This document shows positions 17,977 to 27,659 of a stretch of DNA of 48,392 nucleotides, one piece after another. The notes under the pieces are model-generated. The model saw nothing but the letters and a program-made list of their open reading frames with translations. It was not told the origin of the DNA and searched no databases. This stretch comes from Albibeggiatoa sp964388965. Lineage in GTDB: Bacteria > Pseudomonadota > Gammaproteobacteria > Beggiatoales > Beggiatoaceae. Location: contig CAYMCP010000017.1 of NCBI GenBank assembly GCA_964388965.1, positions 1-48,392 on the forward strand, given 5' to 3'. Positions within the stretch are counted from its first letter, which is position 1, and every line of letters begins with the position of its first letter. A program made the position numbers and the translations under genes.

Positions 17977-20370
17977 ATGCGATACCTTTATCTTTTTCTC
18001 TTTGGACTGACTTGTAACGGGTTTGCTAGTAGCTTGGAAGAAGCACATCAAGCTTATCAGTACGGCTTTTATGAACAAGCTATTGAATCTTTTAAACAAT
18101 CTTTACAAGATAAACATATTTCTACACCTCAATTATTTGATATACATCTCCATCTTAACAAAGTTTATCAACATTTAGGTGACATAATGCAGGCTGAACA
18201 ACAATTAGTCCATGCTGACCGATATTTGGATAATGTCGCGTTACGCAAAGCTAAGTTAGCCAATGAATTAAGTCGCTTATATCTGCTTCAAACAAATACG
18301 CAAAGGGCACGCGAGCAGGCGCAATACGCTGTCATACTCGCAAAAGATCATACAGAAACTTATGCAGAGGCATTGTTACAATCAGCTCAATTCAAAGTGC
18401 TGGATATGGATTATGAAGCCGCATTGGCTAATTATCAATTTGGTTTAGATTTGCTGAAAGATATAACACACGAATCACCACTTTATGGCAAAATTTTATT
18501 ACATAAAGCGCAAGTACAGTTTTATTTAGAAACAGAAAACGCCTACCAACATACAGATGACGCGCAGGCTTATGCAAAAAGTCTTAGTTCTTTACAACAA
18601 GCATTAGACGCGCTACTATTATGGCACCATGATTTTGATAAAATACTGAATCTATTAAAATTATCCCAGCTTGCCCAAAATATTAACCAGCAGTTCGATC
18701 AACAAAACGCCGCCCTAATTAAACTGAGTCTCGATATTTTACTCAAGGCACAAGAAGTTGCTAATTTTATAAATAATCCGCGTGGAAAATCCTATGTCTA
18801 TGGTAATTTAGGCAAATTATACGAGACGCAAGCGCAATATGAAACCGCGTTGAATCTTACTCGTCAAGCTTTATTTTTTGCTCAACAAAACTGGTTGGAT
18901 GAACTCGCTTATACTTGGTATTGGCAAATTGGTCGTATTTTTAATGCGCAAAATGAAACGACTCAAGCAATTGACGCTTATCGACAAGCAATTAATGCTT
19001 TTCAGCATGTGCGTAATCAAATGGTTGGTGAGAATTATTGCCGTGTTTCTCTTAATTTTCACGATCAAGTTGGAAAAGTTTATTACGAGTTCGCAGATTT
19101 ACTACTCAAACAAGCGCAGCTAACTGATGATAAAGCAAAACGTACTGCATTATTACATCAAGCGCGGGATACGATTGAATTGTATAAAACCGCAGAATTG
19201 CAAAATTATTATCAAGATACTTGCTTAGACGCGGGAGGAAAATGTATTCCGATTGAAGAAATTATTACACCCAATGTTGCAGTTATTTATCCGATTCCAT
19301 TAGCGCAACGTTTGGAATTATTAGTCACTTTTTCCGATGCAATTGTGCAAAAAACCATTCCAATTAAGGACATACATTTACAAGAGGAAGTAAGTGCATT
19401 ATTAGCCCCTCTGCGTCGTCACCCCTATGAAGATACGCAGTTAGCAATGCGTGGCACGCGCGGTCACAAACCAAATCAACAGCAAGTGTGCTCACCAACT
19501 AAAATGCGTGATACATTGCCAATACCAATTAATACAAGCTATCTCCCGCCCGCTCAATCTTTATATCAATGGCTAATCAAGCCGTTGGAACAGGAGTTTA
19601 GTGCGCGAGGTATCGACACGTTGGTGCTGATTCCAGAAGGTATTTTGCGTACCATACCTTATGCTGCATTACACGATGGATCACGATTTTTAATCGAAAA
19701 TTATGCAATTGCGATTTCGCCTAGCTTATGTTTAAGCAAGAATTTTGAACATGCGGAATATGATTCCATTTTACTCGGTGGTTTGTCCAAAGCAGTACAA
19801 GGATTTGAATCGATTCCTTGTGTTACTTATGAGTTACAAGAAATTCAAAAGATTTTCCACGCAGCCCCGCCGTTGTTAGATGAAAATTTTATTGTGCCCA
19901 AATTGCAAAAAGAAATTAAACAGGTTGATTATTCGATTTTACACATTGCGTCACATGGTCAATTTAGGGAGAATTTATCAGATACTTTTATTTTGACTTA
20001 TGACGATAAGTTAAGTATGAATAAATTAGAAAGATTAATCCAATTTATGCGCTTGCAAGGTGAAGAGGTTAATTTATTAACTTTAAGTGCCTGCGAAACC
20101 GCAGTAGGAAATGATCGTGCAGCATTAGGTCTAGCAGGTATCGCAATTAAATCTGGAGTTAAAAGCGCGTTTGCAAGTTTGTGGCAAGTGGATGATGTCG
20201 CAACGCCTGCGGTTGTTATCGAATTTTATAACCAATTAAAAAATAAAGATATTTCTATGGCAAAAGCATTGCAAAATGCACAAAGACAAATTTTAGACCG
20301 TGCAGAGTATCAAATCTATCGACATCCTTATTACTGGTCTGCATTTTTATTGATTGGCAATTGGCAGTAA
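17977..20370 (+). CDS. Exported TPR-CHAT caspase-like protease
   Basis: Protein of 797 residues with an N-terminal signal peptide (MRYLYLFLFGLTCNGFAS), several TPR-like helical repeats (about 20-400) and a C-terminal CHAT domain (about 530-797). The caspase-like dyad is visible: His660 in LHIASHGQF and Cys706 in LTLSACETAVG. The usual closing strands 'GVKSAFASLWQVDD' and 'YWSAFLLIGNW' follow. CHAT proteases with TPRs are known as effectors (for example TPR-CHAT in type III-E CRISPR systems) and as widespread orphan proteins. This one appears to be exported and is linked to a small exported protein. AGGAAT precedes the ATG. The substrate is unknown. Confidence 0.9.
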   Translation: MRYLYLFLFGLTCNGFASSLEEAHQAYQYGFYEQAIESFKQSLQDKHISTPQLFDIHLHLNKVYQHLGDIMQAEQQLVHADRYLDNVALRKAKLANELSRLYLLQTNTQRAREQAQYAVILAKDHTETYAEALLQSAQFKVLDMDYEAALANYQFGLDLLKDITHESPLYGKILLHKAQVQFYLETENAYQHTDDAQAYAKSLSSLQQALDALLLWHHDFDKILNLLKLSQLAQNINQQFDQQNAALIKLSLDILLKAQEVANFINNPRGKSYVYGNLGKLYETQAQYETALNLTRQALFFAQQNWLDELAYTWYWQIGRIFNAQNETTQAIDAYRQAINAFQHVRNQMVGENYCRVSLNFHDQVGKVYYEFADLLLKQAQLTDDKAKRTALLHQARDTIELYKTAELQNYYQDTCLDAGGKCIPIEEIITPNVAVIYPIPLAQRLELLVTFSDAIVQKTIPIKDIHLQEEVSALLAPLRRHPYEDTQLAMRGTRGHKPNQQQVCSPTKMRDTLPIPINTSYLPPAQSLYQWLIKPLEQEFSARGIDTLVLIPEGILRTIPYAALHDGSRFLIENYAIAISPSLCLSKNFEHAEYDSILLGGLSKAVQGFESIPCVTYELQEIQKIFHAAPPLLDENFIVPKLQKEIKQVDYSILHIASHGQFRENLSDTFILTYDDKLSMNKLERLIQFMRLQGEEVNLLTLSACETAVGNDRAALGLAGIAIKSGVKSAFASLWQVDDVATPAVVIEFYNQLKNKDISMAKALQNAQRQILDRAEYQIYRHPYYWSAFLLIGNWQ

Positions 20371-20490
20371 AGTATTGGACTTTTTTATATTTAAAATCAA
20401 ATAGTTGACTAGAAAGTATATTGACATACTGCGTCAAATTTAGTCGGGCGCGGGTGTATCCAGATATGTAGATAGGTGGCGCAGAAAGGT

Positions 20491-21147
20491 TTATTGTTGT
20501 ATTAGCTCGCCTTGCTGCAAAATGAGTGTGCGACAGTGTAATGACTTGATTAAGCTTAATGCGTGCGATGCAATTAGCACTGTCACACCAACTTGATTAA
20601 ACTGCATAAATAGTTGCATTACTTCTTTTGCTAGTGTGGGGTCGAGGTTGCCTGTTGGTTCGTCTGCGAGCAAAATAGGTGGTTTATTCACGACTGCCCG
20701 TGCAATACCAACCCGTTGTTGTTGACCACCTGATAAGGTAATAGGATAATTTTTTTCTTTATTTAATAAACCAACTTTATCTAAAGCGGCACGAACGCGC
20801 CGCCCAATTTCTTGTGGACGATAACCTGCAATGACTAGTGGTAGGGCGACGTTGTCAAAAACGGTGCGATCAAATAGTAAATGATGGTCTTGAAATGTCA
20901 CACCAATATTACGACGTAAGTAAGGAATTTTCGCAGCACTTAAACGCCCTAATTGTTGTCCATTAACGATAATTTGTCCTTGTGTACTACGCTCAATCAA
21001 AGCAATCAAACGTAGCAAGGTACTTTTACCCGCACCAGAATGTCCCGTTAAAAATACCATTTCGCCTTGCTCGATACTGAAATTGAGTCGGTGCAGTGCT
21101 TCATAGCCATTAGGATAACGTTTTGTTACTTCGCTAAAAGTGATCAT
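20491..21147 (-). CDS. ftsE: FtsE cell-division ABC ATPase
   Basis: ATP-binding subunit of the FtsEX complex, which couples divisome assembly to activation of peptidoglycan hydrolases. At 218 residues it has the usual FtsE length. Walker A is GHSGAGKST (35-43), the signature LSGGQQQRVGIARA (about 138), and Walker B ILLADEPTGNLDP (about 159) with the H-loop 'IASH'. The opening 'MITFSEVTKRYPNGYEAL' and 'TFQDHHLLFDRTVFDNVALPL' are FtsE hallmarks. Oddly, ftsX does not follow (the next gene is the convergent CHAT gene), and ftsE stands 60 bp after an RND pump gene with which it may be cotranscribed. A LolD/MacB-type ATPase serving another permease is the alternative. Confidence 0.85.
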   Translation of the reverse strand: MITFSEVTKRYPNGYEALHRLNFSIEQGEMVFLTGHSGAGKSTLLRLIALIERSTQGQIIVNGQQLGRLSAAKIPYLRRNIGVTFQDHHLLFDRTVFDNVALPLVIAGYRPQEIGRRVRAALDKVGLLNKEKNYPITLSGGQQQRVGIARAVVNKPPILLADEPTGNLDPTLAKEVMQLFMQFNQVGVTVLIASHALSLIKSLHCRTLILQQGELIQQ

Positions 21148-21207
21148 ATTTTCACCCTAAAACACACTGTTGCAAAATAAGTTTTGCAGCCTGTACTTCA
21201 TGCCGTA

Positions 21208-24200
21208 CTATTTTTCCATATTCGCATAATCTTTAAAACTCAAACCAAATAGAAAGCTATATAGTACAGGCAGAACAATAAAGCCCACAATCGGTAAAAA
21301 TAATAAGCCAAAACTTAATGTTGCCAATAACGTGTCTAATAATGAGCAATTTATTAACCACATGGGCAATAAAGCAAATAGACTGATCAAGATGACTGGT
21401 GACATAGTATGGAAATGATATTGCGCACTGCTTAATAACAATTCATAGCGGTTTGCGTGAGGTAGTTTGCGTGTAAGCCACAACATTGATTGTTGAATGG
21501 TAAACGCGGCTAAAATCAGAATACCTACGATAAACGTAAAATCTATTGCGCCGTGTACAATCCATAGACCTGCTAATACACCAATACTCATGAACGGTAC
21601 AGCGAATAATACTACAACCATTATGCGCAACGAATTAAATTGAAATGCGAGCAACGCTAAAACGATAAAGCTACTCATGATTAAATAAGGCTTGATTGAC
21701 TGATAAGATTGTACCGCTAATTCGTATTGACCGCCAAAATGGTATTGATAATATCCATGCCAATCTTGTTGCAATAACCAATCTTGCATATTGTGTACAA
21801 CGCTGAAGGCTTGTGTGTAATGTTGCACATCTGCGCTCACCGTTACGGTGTACCAACCATCACGTCGGACTCGTTTTGGATATTCCCATACTAATTCAAC
21901 ATCAGCAATTTGTTTCAAACGTACATACTCTTGCACAGTTTGCGAGTGGACTAACAAATCTTCTAGCCGTTTAATATTTTTTAATTGTTCAGATTTTTCG
22001 TGTAAAATTACTGAAAAGCGTTGCTGTATAGTCTGATATTGCGCTAAATCAATTCCCGCGAAACTACTTTGTAATGCAGTGACTAAAGCTTGATGTGTTA
22101 CGCCAAATTGTTGCATACGTTGCGCGTCTGGTTTGACCAGTAATTTTTTAACTTTATTACCCCAATCGCTGACCACATTTTTTGTACCAGCCATTTTAGT
22201 CAACTTTTCTGCGGTTGCTTGACTAATGGTTAGCAATAATTTTTCATCATTACTAGTTAAACGAATTTCAACGGGATGCAATACCGGCACACCATGCGGA
22301 ATTTGCTCGATTCTGACAGCAACATCAGGATATTGCGAATAGACAAGATTTTTTAATTTATTAGCAAATTGTTTGATTAAATTCTCATCCCTCACATGAA
22401 CTACCAGTAAAGCATGATTTGGACGCGAGGGCTTTGGAATGTGCTGTAAAACAAAGCGCGGACCATTACCACCAATGTAACTCACCCAATGCGTAACAAA
22501 TTCTGCATTTTCTATAGTTTGATGATTTTGCAAAAATTCTTCTACTTGTTGCACAATTTTTTGAGTTTTTTCTAGGGGAGCAGTTGGGGGTAGTTCCAGT
22601 TCAACTTTGAAGTAAGGACATTGTGAATCAGGCAAAAAGCCAGTGGCTAAAAATTGTCCACTGTACAAAATTGCTGATACGCCTAGCACTGCTAACAGTA
22701 GTGTCAAACGACGATGACATAAAAAAGCGTATAGGATACGTTGATATTGCTCGTGATAATAATTATCAAATTTTACTTGATACGGGATAATATTGACAAA
22801 TTGCATACTTAGTAATGGTATTAAGGTAAATGCCAAAAGGTAACTACCGAATAAACCAAGTAATATTACAATAAATAGTGGTGAAATATATTCTAAATTT
22901 TCAGATGAAGAAAACAATATTGGTAGGAATAAAGCGAAAACAATTAAAATACCAATTAGGGTTGAATCTTGTAAATTTTTCAGGACAGGCGCGAATTCAT
23001 CAGTTTGCTGAATGGCAATTTTTACTGCATCTGCAACGACAATACCGTGATAGATAATCGGCATTAAACTGATAAATAAAGCAATAACGGTTATTTTGTC
23101 CAGTTGTAAATGCAATAACCACAAACCAATCATAATAAAAGCAAAGGTGAGTGGAATGAGTAGCGATACAATCAGACCAATACGCAATCCCAAAAATAAT
23201 AAAAATAACATTGTGACTACAATTAGCGAAATAGCCAAAGGTTGTAAATATTTATTAAGAATTTGTTCTACTTGTTTAGGTTGGCAAGTAATCATTTGAA
23301 AATCTAAACCAATTGGATAATTTGCTTTTAATTCCTGTAATAAATCGCGGACTTGGTGACTAATTTTGGTTAAGTTGCCATCTTGACGCATTGAAACCGC
23401 TAAAATCGTCGCATCTTTACCCGTCGCATGAACTTTTAAGTGATTAAATGAAAAGGTTTGCGAAATGTTAGCAATTTGATGTAAAAAAATGCTTTTTTCT
23501 GTAGTTGGGATAACGACTTGTTTTAGTGCTTCAATAGCTGTTTCGGGCTGTTTTATTTCCAGCCTAACTTTTTCCTGTGCAATATCTAATTTTAATTCAT
23601 TAAATTCAACTTGTTGCTGCTGTAAAGCCTGTTTTAAATCCTCTGGCGTGAGCTGCCATTGAGTTAAGCGTTTTGGATCGTATTCGACTGAAACAGCAGG
23701 TTTTTGCGCACCGTAAATTTTTACTTCGCTGACTTCTGAAAGTAGTTGTAAACGTTGTTGTACTTCGTGGGTAATTTTTTGTACTTCCGCAGTTGAAAAA
23801 CCTTCGGCAGTAATGCCTAGCACGATACCAAATAAATCCCCTTGATCGTGGATAAATGGTCCTACAGCGTTCTCTGGTAACAGTTGCTCCACCATTTCAA
23901 GGCGTAACGCTTGCCATAATAAATTTGGGGTTGCTTGTGGTTTTAAGTGTACTGAAATCAGTGAGATATTGTTACTAGATTCGCTAGTGACGTGCTCAAC
24001 AACTGGTATTTTTTGCAGCAGATGTTCTAATGGTCTACTAACAAAATTTTCGACTTGCTGCGGATTAGCATGAGGTAATTGGGTGACAATTTGGATAGTG
24101 CGTAACGAAAAATGTGGGGCAACATCACGCGCTAATTGCAAATAAGCATAAATACCCCACGCCAATAAGCCCAAAATTAAAATAATACTGAGCCTACTGT

Positions 24201-24228
24201 GCTTAACAGCGAATTGACTAAGATTCAC
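21208..24228 (-). CDS. RND family efflux permease with atypical proton-relay residues
   Basis: Inner-membrane RND permease of 1006 residues, AcrB/HAE1-like in layout: TM1, a periplasmic loop with porter repeats, TM2-6, TM7, a second loop, TM8-12. Members work as trimers with an adaptor and an outer-membrane channel. Aligned by eye to AcrB, the TM4 Asp pair becomes Ala399-Asp400 (GIVVADAV) and the TM10 Lys940 becomes Gln912 (FTIQQSMLW), so most of the canonical proton relay is missing. The start is a GTG overlapping the adaptor stop (GTGA), which shows translational coupling. No TolC-like gene is nearby. Either coupling differs or the pump has diverged; the substrate is unknown. Confidence 0.88.
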   Translation of the reverse strand: MNLSQFAVKHSRLSIILILGLLAWGIYAYLQLARDVAPHFSLRTIQIVTQLPHANPQQVENFVSRPLEHLLQKIPVVEHVTSESSNNISLISVHLKPQATPNLLWQALRLEMVEQLLPENAVGPFIHDQGDLFGIVLGITAEGFSTAEVQKITHEVQQRLQLLSEVSEVKIYGAQKPAVSVEYDPKRLTQWQLTPEDLKQALQQQQVEFNELKLDIAQEKVRLEIKQPETAIEALKQVVIPTTEKSIFLHQIANISQTFSFNHLKVHATGKDATILAVSMRQDGNLTKISHQVRDLLQELKANYPIGLDFQMITCQPKQVEQILNKYLQPLAISLIVVTMLFLLFLGLRIGLIVSLLIPLTFAFIMIGLWLLHLQLDKITVIALFISLMPIIYHGIVVADAVKIAIQQTDEFAPVLKNLQDSTLIGILIVFALFLPILFSSSENLEYISPLFIVILLGLFGSYLLAFTLIPLLSMQFVNIIPYQVKFDNYYHEQYQRILYAFLCHRRLTLLLAVLGVSAILYSGQFLATGFLPDSQCPYFKVELELPPTAPLEKTQKIVQQVEEFLQNHQTIENAEFVTHWVSYIGGNGPRFVLQHIPKPSRPNHALLVVHVRDENLIKQFANKLKNLVYSQYPDVAVRIEQIPHGVPVLHPVEIRLTSNDEKLLLTISQATAEKLTKMAGTKNVVSDWGNKVKKLLVKPDAQRMQQFGVTHQALVTALQSSFAGIDLAQYQTIQQRFSVILHEKSEQLKNIKRLEDLLVHSQTVQEYVRLKQIADVELVWEYPKRVRRDGWYTVTVSADVQHYTQAFSVVHNMQDWLLQQDWHGYYQYHFGGQYELAVQSYQSIKPYLIMSSFIVLALLAFQFNSLRIMVVVLFAVPFMSIGVLAGLWIVHGAIDFTFIVGILILAAFTIQQSMLWLTRKLPHANRYELLLSSAQYHFHTMSPVILISLFALLPMWLINCSLLDTLLATLSFGLLFLPIVGFIVLPVLYSFLFGLSFKDYANMEK

Positions 24229-25406
24229 GACGTGCCATCTCCTGCACCGGCAACAAAAACAGTGTGTGATGATGTTTCAGAATGGTAATGTTGTCCTTTT
24301 TCTGGAAAACGCACCGTTAGACCTTCTTTTAATTGACTAAAACCTGCTGTAACAACCCGTTCTCCACTTTGCAGTCCTGTTAATATTTCCAAACCTTCTG
24401 CGGTTAAACGTCCTGTTTCTACATCACGCCGCCTCACAATACCTAGACCATCATCCGTTACTTTTTCCACCACGTACACAAAACGTCCTACCTCATCCTC
24501 GCCTACGGCAACAGTCGGCACCAAAATAACTAAGCGTTCAGATGGCATATTGAGCTGAAATTTAACTTCTGCTGCCAAATTAGGGCGTAATCGCTTATCT
24601 GATTCCTGCAATTGTACCATTACTGGATAACGTTGTGTTTGAGCAATCGGTTGGCTGGCAATCGAAACCAACTCTCCGATGAATTGACGTTCTGGAAGTG
24701 CTTCAAAAAAAACGTCTACTTGATGCCCTACTTGCACACTGGATAAAAGATTTTCTGGTATTGCTACTCGCACTTGAATTTGTTCTCCACATACGATACT
24801 AAATGCAGGTTCATTAGCGGTAAGTTTTTGATTAACTTCGATTAATACGTTTTTTACTTGGCAGGCTTGAGGGGATAATAAACGAGTATGTGCATAATTA
24901 GTCCTTGCGGTTTCAAGTTCTTTACTCGCTAGACGGACTTCATTACGCGCTTGTTCTGCGAAATTGCGGGCAATATCCAAATCACCTTGCAAATTCATAT
25001 CTTGATCGTAAAGTTGACGTATTTGATCATAATGCTTACGAGCATCTTGCGCCAATTTTTGCGCATGAGCCAATGCATTCTCCATTTGTTGTAATGAATT
25101 TTGGTATTCAGCCGCTTCCAATTGCGCAAGCATTTGTTTCGTTCGCACCAAATCGCCCGGTTTGACCAAAATTTTATCCACAGTACCCGCAACTTGAAAA
25201 CTCAGTTTTAGTTCGATACCTGTCTGTGACAATCCGGCAAAACTTCGCGCTTGTCCAATACCACCCTTGCTAAAAACTTGCTGGTAACGTACTGGACGGA
25301 TTGTATTTTCCTCCGAAAAGGTCGTTGGTTCAGGTGATTTACAGCTACAAAGTAAAAGTGTGCAGCCGGCAAGCCCCGTTAGGAAATAGGCAATACGGTG
25401 TCCCAT
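24225..25406 (-). CDS. RND efflux periplasmic adaptor (membrane fusion protein), lipoprotein
   Basis: Adaptor of 393 residues that should bridge the RND permease and an outer-membrane channel. The N-terminus has a lipoprotein signal with lipobox LAGC (Cys15); LCSC (Cys22) is an alternative. It continues with a lipoyl/barrel-sandwich half ('LSFQVAGTVDKILVKPGDLVRT'), a coiled-coil hairpin (about 95-165), the second lipoyl half ('LLSPQACQVKNVLIEVNQKL'), a beta-barrel and a membrane-proximal domain ending 'GLQSGERVVTAGF'. GGAGGGGAG immediately precedes the ATG. It overlaps the permease gene by 4 bp. The order adaptor-permease-ftsE suggests one transcript. Confidence 0.93.
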   Translation of the reverse strand: MGHRIAYFLTGLAGCTLLLCSCKSPEPTTFSEENTIRPVRYQQVFSKGGIGQARSFAGLSQTGIELKLSFQVAGTVDKILVKPGDLVRTKQMLAQLEAAEYQNSLQQMENALAHAQKLAQDARKHYDQIRQLYDQDMNLQGDLDIARNFAEQARNEVRLASKELETARTNYAHTRLLSPQACQVKNVLIEVNQKLTANEPAFSIVCGEQIQVRVAIPENLLSSVQVGHQVDVFFEALPERQFIGELVSIASQPIAQTQRYPVMVQLQESDKRLRPNLAAEVKFQLNMPSERLVILVPTVAVGEDEVGRFVYVVEKVTDDGLGIVRRRDVETGRLTAEGLEILTGLQSGERVVTAGFSQLKEGLTVRFPEKGQHYHSETSSHTVFVAGAGDGTS

Positions 25407-25756
25407 TTCTCCCCTCCAAAATTTTGTGCTTTATATTTATTTTAGCTTATCGAGCACATTCCATAACGCCAATTGTCTGATTGTTATAGACGTTTAGAAT
25501 TCAAGTCTGAGCTTTCTAGCTAAAATATCCTTTTCTTATGTAAGGCAAATTATGTATAATTTTTCGATAAAATTCAAATATTGCTGCCTGAAAACCTAAC
25601 CTTACAACAACTTTACAAAAGACACCAGTTAAAATTGATAAAATTATTTTATTGTTATCATAAATATTCTTGGATAATCACAGTTTGAATCATGTTTTTA
25701 ACTAATTTGCATTGCCATTGACATATATAGTGGAGGGATGTGAATAGTTCGGAATA
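25407..25756. other. AT-rich spacer between acpS and the RND operon
   Basis: This lies downstream of acpS and upstream of the adaptor gene, both on minus. I see no gene and no clear hairpin terminator. It presumably contains the RND operon promoter, but no convincing -35/-10 pair stands out. Confidence 0.4.
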
Positions 25757-26161
25757 TCAGTCGTATGATTTGTGGTTGGAAACAATCTCATTTTCCAATA
25801 CCACCATGCCTATTGCCATGTCCATATCGTGAGAGATGCTAACGTGAATATGTTGTACATCAAGTTTAGTTAAGATTTGTTCTGCTCGACCTGATGTTTT
25901 GATATAGGGTGCGCCGCTGTCCCGATTAAAAACCTGAATTTCATGAAAACCTATTTTATACATACCCGTCCCAATGGCTTTCATAAAGGCTTCTTTGGCG
26001 GCAAAACGACCTGCGTAACGCGCAACAGGCGAACGATAACGCTGACACAACGCGATTTCAGCATCGGTTAAAATACGTTGTAAAAATTTATGACCTAATT
26101 TGTCTAAGCTATTTTGAATCCGCGTTTGACTGCTGATGTCTATACCGATACCTACGATCAT
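25757..26161 (-). CDS. acpS: Holo-[acyl-carrier-protein] synthase AcpS
   Basis: Transfers 4'-phosphopantetheine from CoA to the acyl carrier protein, essential for fatty acid synthesis; cytoplasmic. At 134 residues it is slightly longer than usual because of a C-terminal tail. Family motifs are plain: GIGIDI at the N-terminus (Mg-binding Asp8), 'RFAAKEAFMKAIGTG' near 52-66 with the second acidic ligand, and 'HVSISHD' near 107. It begins 33 bp after mtnC on the same strand, so the two are probably cotranscribed. The more common pdxJ-acpS linkage is absent. Confidence 0.95.
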   Translation of the reverse strand: MIVGIGIDISSQTRIQNSLDKLGHKFLQRILTDAEIALCQRYRSPVARYAGRFAAKEAFMKAIGTGMYKIGFHEIQVFNRDSGAPYIKTSGRAEQILTKLDVQHIHVSISHDMDMAIGMVVLENEIVSNHKSYD

Positions 26162-26194
26162 ATTGAAATATAAAACGTTTTGAATTAGAGTAAG

Positions 26195-26881
26195 TTAGAA
26201 TGAATTAAGTGTGATTTCATCAAAACTATACACTTGAGGGTGTGGATAGCTTGACATCCGACGGTATTGCCGATTTAAACAATAGGTTTGCATACCAACA
26301 TCTTGCGCCGCGTCTAATTCCTCAACAATATCCGATAAAAATAAAATGTTTGAAGGTGAATCATCAATACTTTTGGCAATTTTGCGATAAGATTGTTTTT
26401 CTTGTTTATGCCCAATCGTCGTATCAAAATAACCAGAAAAAAACTTAGTAAAATCACCATATTCCGTATGGGCAAAAAAGAGTTGTTGTGCCTTAATTGA
26501 TCCTGAAGAGTAAACGTATAATTTTTTACTGTTGGCATACCATTTTTGTAAATTCGTCACCACGTCAGGATAAACATGCGCTTTGTATGCCCCCTCTTGA
26601 TAACCCACTTCCCAAATTAAGCCTTGTAATGTTTTTAAAGGTGTTGCTTTTTTATCCTCACGAATCCAAGTTAATAATACCTGTATCGTTTCATCTTGAC
26701 CTAAATTTGGTTGTTGAATCATGTCCCGCGTAGCTTGTAGCTGTTTTTGTACTTCAGCATCATCACTATGTGTTTGAATAAATTGCGGTAAATGTGATTC
26801 TGCATAGGGAAACAAAACCTCACGCACAAAATCAAGCGAAGAGGTCGTGCCTTCAATATCTGTTAAAATGGTGGAAATCAC
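26195..26881 (-). CDS. mtnC: Enolase-phosphatase E1 (MtnC)
   Basis: Bifunctional HAD-family enzyme of the methionine salvage pathway. It enolises 2,3-diketo-5-methylthiopentyl-1-phosphate and removes the phosphate to give acireductone. The 228 residues match the family length. The nucleophile motif is DIEGTTSS (Asp8, in the modified D-x-E-G-T form typical of E1), the second HAD motif is 'VYSSGSIKAQQ', and the third and fourth are 'KQEKQSYRKIAKS' and 'LFLSDIVEELDAA'. Translation starts at a GTG preceded by GGGAG at 6 nt. The product feeds MtnD, encoded 238 bp upstream on the same strand. Confidence 0.95.
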   Translation of the reverse strand: MISTILTDIEGTTSSLDFVREVLFPYAESHLPQFIQTHSDDAEVQKQLQATRDMIQQPNLGQDETIQVLLTWIREDKKATPLKTLQGLIWEVGYQEGAYKAHVYPDVVTNLQKWYANSKKLYVYSSGSIKAQQLFFAHTEYGDFTKFFSGYFDTTIGHKQEKQSYRKIAKSIDDSPSNILFLSDIVEELDAAQDVGMQTYCLNRQYRRMSSYPHPQVYSFDEITLNSF

Positions 26882-27119
26882 ACTGTTCTCCCATAAAATG
26901 AGGATGTTGTAGAGCTGGTTTAAAATTTATCATACCTTATATCATCAAGACACAGAACATCAATATTACATCAATAGAGACCAGTGGAAAGAGGTTGTAA
27001 AAATATTGACTTTTTTTAGATTTATGATCATGCAAAATACATAATTTACAATAATTAAAATCTTTTTTTAAGTTTCTTACAGTCTCAGGCATTGGAACAA
27101 TTTAATGGTGGAAATGACA

Positions 27120-27659
27120 TCACTGTTGCATCAGCGGAAATTGTTTAGCAATCTCGTCCTCAGTAAAAGTTGCTACCCAGCCATCATTTTTAGTAAACAT
27201 ACGAATACACTTGAAAAATGGTTTAGCACCGGTATCAAACCAATGTTTAACTCCCGCAGGCACATTGACTAAATCACCTTTTTCACATAACAAACCGTAA
27301 ACTTTATCTTCTAAATGAATATAAAACAAGCCACTACCGTCAATGAAAAACCGTACTTCATCATCATCGTGAATATGCTCGGCTAAGAATTTTTCACGCA
27401 ACATTTGTCTATCTGGATGTTCTGGATATAAGTTTACAACATCTACGGATCGAAAACGTGTTGCTAGGGCATCAATTGAATCTTGATAAGCGGCGATGAT
27501 TTCTGCTTGCGAGCTTGATTCTGTAACAGGTTGGCGGGCTTCCCAGCGTTCGAGCTTCATACCAAGCTGCATAAGTTGACTAGCAATTTGGTCAAAATCT
27601 GAAATACTCGCTTGACACTGTTTAGGATTATTTGCATCGTAGATAGTTAAAATTGTCAT
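27120..27659 (-). CDS. mtnD: Acireductone dioxygenase (MtnD)
   Basis: Cupin-fold metalloenzyme of methionine salvage. With Fe it converts acireductone to 2-keto-4-methylthiobutyrate (the methionine precursor) and formate; with Ni it follows the off-pathway CO-forming route. The 179 residues match the family. The metal ligands are visible as H-x-H-x(4)-E in 'EHIHDDDEVRFF' and the distal His in 'GVKHWFD'. The ATG overlaps the mtnB stop by one base (TAATG), giving a coupled mtnB-mtnD pair. Confidence 0.96.
   Translation of the reverse strand: MTILTIYDANNPKQCQASISDFDQIASQLMQLGMKLERWEARQPVTESSSQAEIIAAYQDSIDALATRFRSVDVVNLYPEHPDRQMLREKFLAEHIHDDDEVRFFIDGSGLFYIHLEDKVYGLLCEKGDLVNVPAGVKHWFDTGAKPFFKCIRMFTKNDGWVATFTEDEIAKQFPLMQQ

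Noticed and set aside
20371..20490. Terminator between the CHAT gene and ftsE
   Set aside because: Only a 5-bp stem (TTGAC/GTCAA) without a T-run; too weak to call.
26882..27119. SAM riboswitch or other leader RNA between mtnD and mtnC
   Set aside because: None of the conserved SAM-riboswitch sequence blocks are seen in this AT-rich gap.
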